Assembly: GCF_002614725.1 (NCBI RefSeq)
Contig: NZ_MRZN01000014.1
Coordinates: 1 to 64,000 of the forward strand
Source: Staphylococcus edaphicus
GTDB taxonomy: Bacteria; Bacillota; Bacilli; Staphylococcales; Staphylococcaceae
Direction: 5' to 3'
DNA length: 64,000 bases
The notes below the pieces were generated by a model. That model searched no databases. It saw nothing but the letters and a program-made list of their open reading frames with translations, and had not been told where the DNA came from. Positions 61,851 to 64,000 of the stretch are shown here, in pieces. How positions within the stretch are numbered: position 1 is the stretch's first letter; each line of letters starts with the position of its first letter. A program made the translations under genes and the position numbers.

Positions 61851-62270
61851 ATGAAAGTAGTAAATCCAAACGCACCAGATGAATATAAATATGAAATGGA
61901 TTATCGTAACATTCCACGTGAATATCTTAATCCACGCATACCGAAAGGCAGAGGAAAGGTTAAGTGGGCGCCCTTTGCCACAATCCCCGAACAACATGAG
62001 AGACTAAAACAATACACGGAAGACCAGAACAAGATAGATAAGCAACAGTTAAGTGACCACCAATTGAGTGAGATAAATGATAAGCTAGCTTATAAAATGT
62101 TTCATGATCCGCAAATTGAAGTGAGCTATTTTGAAGGTGGCTATATAAGGAAGATAAATGGATTTATACACAAGGTAGATACTCATGAACAAAGTTTACA
62201 TTTATATGAAGAAACTGGATTAATTAAGATAAAATTAAGTGAAATAACTGAAATAACTGAAATAAAATGA
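61851..62270 (+). CDS. YolD-like family protein
   Basis: 139 residues. The family signature is PKGRGKVKWAPFATIPEQ near residues 31-48. YolD-like genes usually precede a Y-family polymerase gene (UvrX/UmuC-like) and are SOS-controlled. Here the LexA box is kept but no polymerase follows, so it is an orphan. AGGTGATTAT precedes the ATG. Confidence 0.88.
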   Translation: MKVVNPNAPDEYKYEMDYRNIPREYLNPRIPKGRGKVKWAPFATIPEQHERLKQYTEDQNKIDKQQLSDHQLSEINDKLAYKMFHDPQIEVSYFEGGYIRKINGFIHKVDTHEQSLHLYEETGLIKIKLSEITEITEIK

Positions 62271-62361
62271 AATTTTAAATTAAGCATATTGAATGATTTC
62301 TATTATATTTTTAGATATACTTTGTTTAATTAATATTATTTATTTTAAAGGAGTTATAGCT

Positions 62362-63108
62362 TTGAAAAAATTAACTGCTCTAATTGGTTTATATATAGCG
62401 AAAAATTTATTTTCAACACTTTTTAGTATATTAAATGATATAAAAAAAGGGAATAAAAGTAAATTCCATCCTAATGCTTTATATTTAGAGAAAGATGATA
62501 AGTTAAATGGTAAAAAAATTCTTTTTTTAGGTTCTTCTATAACTTATGGGGCAGCTTCTCATGGTGTATCATTTGTTGAGTTTTTAAAAGAAGAGTCTAA
62601 GGTTGATACTACAAAGGAAGCGATATCAGGTACCACTTTAGCAGGGTTAGAAAAAAATTCATATGTTCAAAGAATTAAGAAAGAGGATTTGAAAAAGAAT
62701 TATTATGATTTAATAATTTGTCAGTTATCAACCAATGATAGTAGATTTAAAAAAGCATTAGGTGAGATTAGTTTAGATTATGAGTTAGAAAATTTTAATA
62801 CAGAAACGACAATTGGTGCAATGGAATATATTATTAGCTATGCCAAAAATACATGGAATACTCCTGTTTTATTTTATACTTGTATAAGAAAATCAGACCC
62901 TTATTACGAACATTTAATAAATGTATTGTATAAATTAAAAGATAAGTGGGATATTGAGATATTAGATGTTTGGAATAATATGGAAGCTAATGATCTAAAA
63001 AAATACGATAAAACACTATTTGCTGATGATGCTCATCCTACTTTAAAAGGATATCGATACGTATATTTCCCACTTTTTAAAGAAAAAATAAAGTGTATTT
63101 TTAGTTAA
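62362..63108 (+). CDS. SGNH/GDSL hydrolase
   Basis: 248 residues from TTG 62362, which follows AAAGGAG by about 6 bp; the upstream ATG frame has no ribosome site. N-terminal hydrophobic stretch, then catalytic Ser in LFLGSSITYG, Asn in CQLSTNDSRF, and Asp-His in DDAHPTLKGY. Esterase or acetylhydrolase of the SGNH superfamily; substrate unknown, possibly a surface polymer given the hydrophobic start. Confidence 0.8.
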   Translation: MKKLTALIGLYIAKNLFSTLFSILNDIKKGNKSKFHPNALYLEKDDKLNGKKILFLGSSITYGAASHGVSFVEFLKEESKVDTTKEAISGTTLAGLEKNSYVQRIKKEDLKKNYYDLIICQLSTNDSRFKKALGEISLDYELENFNTETTIGAMEYIISYAKNTWNTPVLFYTCIRKSDPYYEHLINVLYKLKDKWDIEILDVWNNMEANDLKKYDKTLFADDAHPTLKGYRYVYFPLFKEKIKCIFS

Positions 63109-63148
63109 TTGAATGATTTTTATTTTAATTTATATGAATACGCCAAAG

Positions 63149-63178
63149 CCCACCTAAATGAATAGGTGGGTTTTTTTT
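63149..63178 (+). terminator. terminator of the SGNH hydrolase gene
   Basis: Seven-bp stem cccacct/aggtggg and eight Ts. Confidence 0.93.
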
Positions 63179-63249
63179 AAGTGTTTTTATGTTAGAATAT
63201 TCTGTGAATTAAATAAAGATAAATTTAATAAAAATAGTAGGTGATTGAA

Positions 63250-63645
63250 ATGAATGGTGCTATACATCATATAGAAATATATGTAGAAGATATAAATAAA
63301 ACTAGAAAGTTTTATGAATGGTTATTACCTAAATTAGGTTATAAGCTTTACCAAGATTGGAAAAATGGATTTAGTTTCAAATTAGATAAAACTTATATTG
63401 TTCTTGTAGAAGTCGATGAAGGGTATAAAAAATATGGTTACCATAGAAAAAGAATTGGATTAAATCACATAGCTTTCAGTGTTTCAAATAGAAATACAGT
63501 AGATTACATAAGTAATATTTTATTAGATAACGGCATAAATATTTTGTACGAAGATAAACACCCCTATGCTGGTGGTGAAAATCATTATGCTGTTTACTTT
63601 GAAGATCCAAATAGAATAAAGCTAGAAATTGTAAGCCGGGAGTAA
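63250..63645 (+). CDS. VOC-family protein (glyoxalase/bleomycin-resistance fold)
   Basis: 131 residues from ATG 63250, 5 bp after AGGTGA. Two beta-alpha-beta-beta-beta units: IHHIEIYVEDINKTRKFYEW and LNHIAFSVSNR, with the metal-binding pattern His...His...Glu (HIEIY, NHIAF, LEIVS). Metal-dependent enzyme or antibiotic-binding protein; substrate not inferable. Confidence 0.8.
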   Translation: MNGAIHHIEIYVEDINKTRKFYEWLLPKLGYKLYQDWKNGFSFKLDKTYIVLVEVDEGYKKYGYHRKRIGLNHIAFSVSNRNTVDYISNILLDNGINILYEDKHPYAGGENHYAVYFEDPNRIKLEIVSRE

Positions 63646-63652
63646 CTATTTT

Positions 63653-63784
63653 ATGATTCAATCTATAAATCATGTTACTTATTCAGTATCGAATATTAAA
63701 GAATCCATAACTTTCTATAAAGACATTTTAAAAGTTAAGATTTTAATAGTGAGTGATAAAATAATTAAAATTAATATTATTTAG
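63653..63784 (+). pseudogene. fosB-like N-terminal remnant (VOC family)
   Basis: 43 codons starting MIQSINHVTYSVSNIKESIT and FYKDIL, closely like the first half-unit of the fosfomycin thiol transferase FosB (remembered MLKSINHICFSVRNL). It then loses similarity and stops at 63784, instead of about 139 residues. It therefore looks like a truncated gene. It lies 7 bp after the intact VOC gene. Confidence 0.6.
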
Positions 63785-63794
63785 TGGAGGGTTT

Positions 63795-64000
63795 TTGATC
63801 GAAGATTTAAAAAAATATCCAGAGTTACTTAAAGCAACAACCAATTCAATAGCAAGTATATTAGTACTATCTTTTATTGCAACGATAGTTCAAATGTTTT
63901 CAAAAGAACCTCCGGAATTGTGGGTTAGTTCAATTAATATAGCAGGTACAATCTCAATTATATTTTACATGGGAATGTTTAATTCTAACTTTACATTCTT
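63795..64000 (+). CDS. partial membrane protein, cut by the window end
   Basis: Open frame from TTG 63795 (after GTGGAGGG, short spacing) to the window end, at least 68 codons. It has a helix IASILVLSFIATIVQMF and a second hydrophobic stretch ending MGMFNSNFTF. Start codon and function uncertain. Confidence 0.5.
   Translation, partial: MIEDLKKYPELLKATTNSIASILVLSFIATIVQMFSKEPPELWVSSINIAGTISIIFYMGMFNSNFTF

Noticed and set aside
48401..64000. CRISPR array
   Set aside because: The repeats seen (operators, iterons) lack regular unit length and unique spacers; no cas genes.

Overview
The window is an AT-rich staphylococcal chromosome segment of about 64 kb. Gene order (tagO/llm, fakB1, comFA-comFC, hpf, secA, prfB, uvrB-uvrA, hprK-lgt, trxB, rapZ-yvcK-whiA, clpP, cggR-gapA-pgk-tpiA-gpmI-eno, secG, est, rnr, smpB, ssrA) is the one known from Staphylococcus aureus and relatives. 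Remembered S. aureus FakB1, GapA and RF2 sequences differ at many residues from those here, and the tmRNA tag reads GKENNNFAVAA rather than the S. aureus GKSNNNFAVAA. The source is therefore probably another Staphylococcus species, not S. aureus itself; I cannot name it from sequence alone.

Positions 1-48,400 are core genome. Leftmost is a minus-strand group (yjjP-yjjB-pepT, gdpS). Next come cell-wall and lipid functions (tagO, fakB1), competence (comFA-comFC), ribosome hibernation (hpf), secretion (secA) and termination (prfB, with its programmed +1 frameshift). An SOS-controlled uvrB-uvrA pair follows, then an operon from hprK and lgt to a TPR protein, then trxB, rapZ-yvcK-whiA and a CtsR-controlled clpP. 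The central glycolytic operon is headed by its repressor cggR and a recognisable CggR-type operator. The arm ends with secG-est-rnr-smpB and tmRNA. Small membrane or low-complexity proteins of unknown role sit between these blocks.

From 48,401 an integrated element starts exactly at the 3' end of ssrA. It has the architecture of a phage-inducible chromosomal island (PICI/SaPI-like): a leftward tyrosine integrase and XRE repressor; a divergent control region with three ATCGCCGAT operators; a rightward Cro-like gene and small early genes; a SaPI-type primase and a P4/D5-type Rep helicase; and a replication origin carrying eleven GGATAC/GTATCC hexamers in about 400 bp. A P27-type small terminase-like gene lies behind a GC-rich patch that could be a cos site. 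Two putative late regulators follow. No second ssrA att copy was found in the window, so the right end lies beyond 64,000 or has been lost.

The accessory cargo is the most interesting part. (i) A uracil-DNA-glycosylase-fold protein sits between attL and the integrase. (ii) A secreted, Gly/Ala-rich bacteriocin-like precursor is followed by a 55-residue membrane protein. (iii) An Abi_2/AbiF-type HEPN protein (RNVCAH motif) is preceded by a compact, self-terminating structured RNA and by a separate promoter that runs straight into an intrinsic terminator, which fits an RNA-regulated toxin or abortive-infection system. (iv) An orphan YolD-like gene lies under a LexA box. (v) An SGNH hydrolase, a VOC protein and a fosB-like N-terminal remnant close the window, with a partial membrane-protein gene running off the end.
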